From positions 1-43,540 of the forward strand of contig CALZXH010000011.1 in NCBI GenBank assembly GCA_945830055.1: 43,540 bases of DNA, given 5' to 3'. The position numbers and the translations under genes are program-made. The DNA is from an uncultured Prevotella sp. (GTDB lineage Bacteria; Bacteroidota; Bacteroidia; Bacteroidales; Bacteroidaceae). Shown here one piece after another: positions 41,825 to 43,540 of this stretch. The notes beneath the pieces were generated by a model. The model worked only from the letters and a program-made list of their open reading frames with translations, was not told where the DNA came from and did no database searches. The first letter of the stretch is position 1. The number at the start of each line of letters is the position of its first letter.

Positions 41825-42837
41825 GAACCAATATGAAACAATGGGCTGCCGACCTGATGAACGGAGGACGGGTGGCTGCCATTCCCATTATGACCCATCC
41901 TGGTATTGACATGACCGGATGCAGGGTAATTGACGCTGTGTCTGACGGCGATGCGCACTACAAGTGCATCAAGGCATTGGCCGATGCCTATCCCACCGCT
42001 GCCGCCACCGTGATTATGGATCTCACGGTAGAGGCCGAGGCTTTTGGGGCAGAGATAGCCTTTGAGCCCGATGCCGTGCCTGCCGTGATGGGCCATCTGC
42101 TCTCCACTCCTCACGATATCAACGAGCTCAGGGTGCCCTCGCTTCACCAGGGTCGTGTGCCTGCTTATCTCAAGGCCAACCTGCTGGCCGCCCGCAATAT
42201 CACTGGCAAACCGGTGCTGGGTGGCTGCATCGGTCCTTTCTCTTTGGCTGGCAGACTCTACGATATGTCGGCCATCATGATGCTTATCTACGAAAACCCT
42301 GCCGCCGCCCATCAGCTATTAGACAAGTGTACAAGGTTTATCCTGAAATATTGTGACGCCCTGAAGCAGACGGGTGTCAACGGAGTGGTGATGGCAGAGC
42401 CTGCCGCCGGACTGCTTTCCAACGACGATTGTCATGCCTTCTCTTCCGTATATGTGAAGCGTATTGTGGATGCCTTGCAGGATGATTGGTTCACCGTGGT
42501 GCTCCACAACTGCGGAAACACCGGCCATTGCACCCGTGCCATGGTGGCAACAGGAGCCGCCGCCTACCACTTTGGCAACAAGTGCGACATGCTTCAGGTG
42601 GCCCGTGATGTGCCTGCCAATGCCCTTGTCATGGGCAATCTCGACCCCGTGGCTCTTTTCAAGGATGCCACTCCGCAGCAGATGGAGCAGGCCACGCTGC
42701 AACTGATGGAGCGCATGAAGCACTATCCCAACTTCGTGATATCCAGTGGTTGCGACACTCCGCCACATTCTCCCCTGCAGAACATCGATGCTTTCTTCCA
42801 TGCAGTGGAAGAGGGCAACAGAAGATTTCACGCATAA
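41821..42837 (+). CDS. UroD/MtaA-family corrinoid:thiol methyltransferase candidate
   Basis: 338 residues, a single UroD-type barrel. Key segments are AIPIMTHPGIDMTGCRVIDAVSD, GGCIGPFSLAGRLYDMS, MAEPAAGLLSNDDCHAFSS and VVLHNCGNTGHCTRAM. The HNC in the last is the H-x-C part of the zinc site of MtaA/MtbA methylcobamide:thiol methyltransferases. A later Cys in ISSGCDTPPHSPLQNIDAF is the usual third ligand. True haem-pathway HemE enzymes lack this set, so a methyl-transfer role is more likely. It differs from the UroD domain of the fusion protein at 33960, which has HLD there. Coupled to the CNNM gene and 26 nt upstream of the B12-activation gene. Confidence 0.8.
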   Translation: MRTNMKQWAADLMNGGRVAAIPIMTHPGIDMTGCRVIDAVSDGDAHYKCIKALADAYPTAAATVIMDLTVEAEAFGAEIAFEPDAVPAVMGHLLSTPHDINELRVPSLHQGRVPAYLKANLLAARNITGKPVLGGCIGPFSLAGRLYDMSAIMMLIYENPAAAHQLLDKCTRFILKYCDALKQTGVNGVVMAEPAAGLLSNDDCHAFSSVYVKRIVDALQDDWFTVVLHNCGNTGHCTRAMVATGAAAYHFGNKCDMLQVARDVPANALVMGNLDPVALFKDATPQQMEQATLQLMERMKHYPNFVISSGCDTPPHSPLQNIDAFFHAVEEGNRRFHA

Positions 42838-42863
42838 CCGCTCTCCTCTGCCCCTTATAGCAC

Positions 42864-43540
42864 ATGTATCAATCCACGCTGCACTACGACCAACTGGGCA
42901 TCGGTCTGTCTGAGATATACCAACAGATGGGCTATGGCGACCAGTTGCCCGGCGACGACGTGCAGGCCGAGGTGAAGGCATTGGTGCAGCAGATTCGTCT
43001 TTTCCTCCGTGCGCGCTTCTGTTTCTTCATTTCCAAGGGCACACACACGCTCTCCTCTCACACACTTCAGTTGATGGGCAAGGACTTTTCCATAGGTCGC
43101 ATCATCGGAAACCAGTTGCGCGGCACCGGTGCCTACGCCCTTTTCGTGGCCACGGCAGGCAGTGAGTACGAGAATTTCCAGCACCAGCTGAAGCAACAGG
43201 GCGACATGGTGAAGGTATTCATTGCCGATGCCATAGGCAGTGTGATTGCCGAGAAGGCGGCCGACTGCATGGAAGAGCGCCTGCAACAGGAAATATCGCC
43301 CTACGGATGGCGTCACACCAACCGTTTCTCGCCCGGCTATTGCGGTTGGGATGTGTCTCAGCAGCAACTTCTTTTCCCCCTTTTCGGCACTCCCACCCCC
43401 TGTGGTGTCAGTCTCACCCCCTCCAGTCTGATGCAGCCAGTCAAGTCGGTCAGCGGCATCATCGGTGTGGGTCCGCAGGTGCGCAAGCTGGAATACACCT
43501 GCGGCCTCTGCAACTTCAAAGACTGCTATAAAAGGAAGAA
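42864..43540 (+). CDS. Stand-alone MetH reactivation-domain-like protein (cut by window end)
   Basis: An ATG at 42864 opens a frame with no stop for 225 codons to the window end. The protein has the hallmarks of the vitamin B12-dependent methionine synthase activation domain: a conserved helical start, LFVATAGSEYENF, FIADAIGSVIAEKAADCMEERL and the SAM-binding-like motif TNRFSPGYCGWDVSQQQLLFPLF (RPAPGYP in MetH). The visible end, EYTCGLCNFKDCYKRKK, has a Cys-x2-Cys-x4-Cys cluster that could bind a metal or iron-sulphur centre. In full MetH this domain reductively methylates inactive cobalamin using SAM. Here it is separate, and it could serve the fusion protein at 33960-36941, which lacks such a domain. 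Confidence 0.8.
   Translation, partial: MYQSTLHYDQLGIGLSEIYQQMGYGDQLPGDDVQAEVKALVQQIRLFLRARFCFFISKGTHTLSSHTLQLMGKDFSIGRIIGNQLRGTGAYALFVATAGSEYENFQHQLKQQGDMVKVFIADAIGSVIAEKAADCMEERLQQEISPYGWRHTNRFSPGYCGWDVSQQQLLFPLFGTPTPCGVSLTPSSLMQPVKSVSGIIGVGPQVRKLEYTCGLCNFKDCYKRK

Noticed and set aside
41821..42837. Haem-pathway uroporphyrinogen decarboxylase HemE
   Set aside because: The HNC zinc-type motif and later Cys match methylcobamide:thiol methyltransferases, and the N-terminal arginine-rich substrate motif of HemE is not visible.

Overview
The window comes from a Bacteroidetes chromosome, most likely Bacteroidales of the Prevotella/Bacteroides type. This rests on several observations: promoter boxes of the Bacteroidetes form (TTTG, about 19-20 nt, TAnnTTTG); a type IX secretion pair (porU-porV) next to ispF; a two-component-type propeller sensor; LL-diaminopimelate aminotransferase with a type III glutamine synthetase; and the family set (DUF3836, DUF2975, GH51, GH31, kduI/kduD). 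I saw no rRNA, tRNA, CRISPR array or insertion sequence. Both ends cut through genes.

Layout. Positions 1-2750: start of a secreted protein, divergent from a membrane-anchored AraC-type propeller regulator. 2765-4861: aroQ and an O-methyltransferase, divergent from xerD. 4862-6606: a DUF3836 / DUF2975 / XRE cassette behind a promoter flanked by CGATA/TATCG palindromes. 6660-12675: FAH-family hydrolase, porU, porV, ispF. 12711-18153: a GH51 arabinofuranosidase converging on two coupled genes that look like the two halves of one large MG2/TonB-plug cell-surface protein, in reversed order. 18154-18878: a gene-poor stretch with 22-bp tandem repeats, a possible gene relic and a hairpin.

18879-29638 is a nitrogen-assimilation island. 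On the minus strand run glnK, amt, asnB and a second amt. On the plus strand run dapF, dapL, a TorF-like outer-membrane barrel and glnN (GSIII). Ammonium uptake, PII sensing, and Gln, Asn and Lys/DAP synthesis are therefore encoded together.

29905-43540 is the most unusual part. A secreted beta-helix hydrolase and a cytoplasmic GH31 alpha-xylosidase-like enzyme are followed, with an ATGA overlap, by a 993-residue protein. That protein fuses a UroD/MtaA-type methyltransferase domain, a zinc homocysteine methyltransferase domain of the MetH type and a cobalamin-binding domain, with no folate domain and no reactivation domain. An SSS transporter follows, then kduD/kduI on the other strand. Next comes an operon of a CNNM/CBS membrane protein, a second UroD-family protein that keeps an HxC motif, and a stand-alone protein resembling the MetH B12-reactivation domain, cut by the window end. 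Read together, these parts could form a folate-independent, corrinoid-dependent methyl-transfer system that takes methyl groups from an unidentified donor, possibly an O-methylated plant sugar, to homocysteine. The domain assignments are read from the sequence; the pathway is inference.
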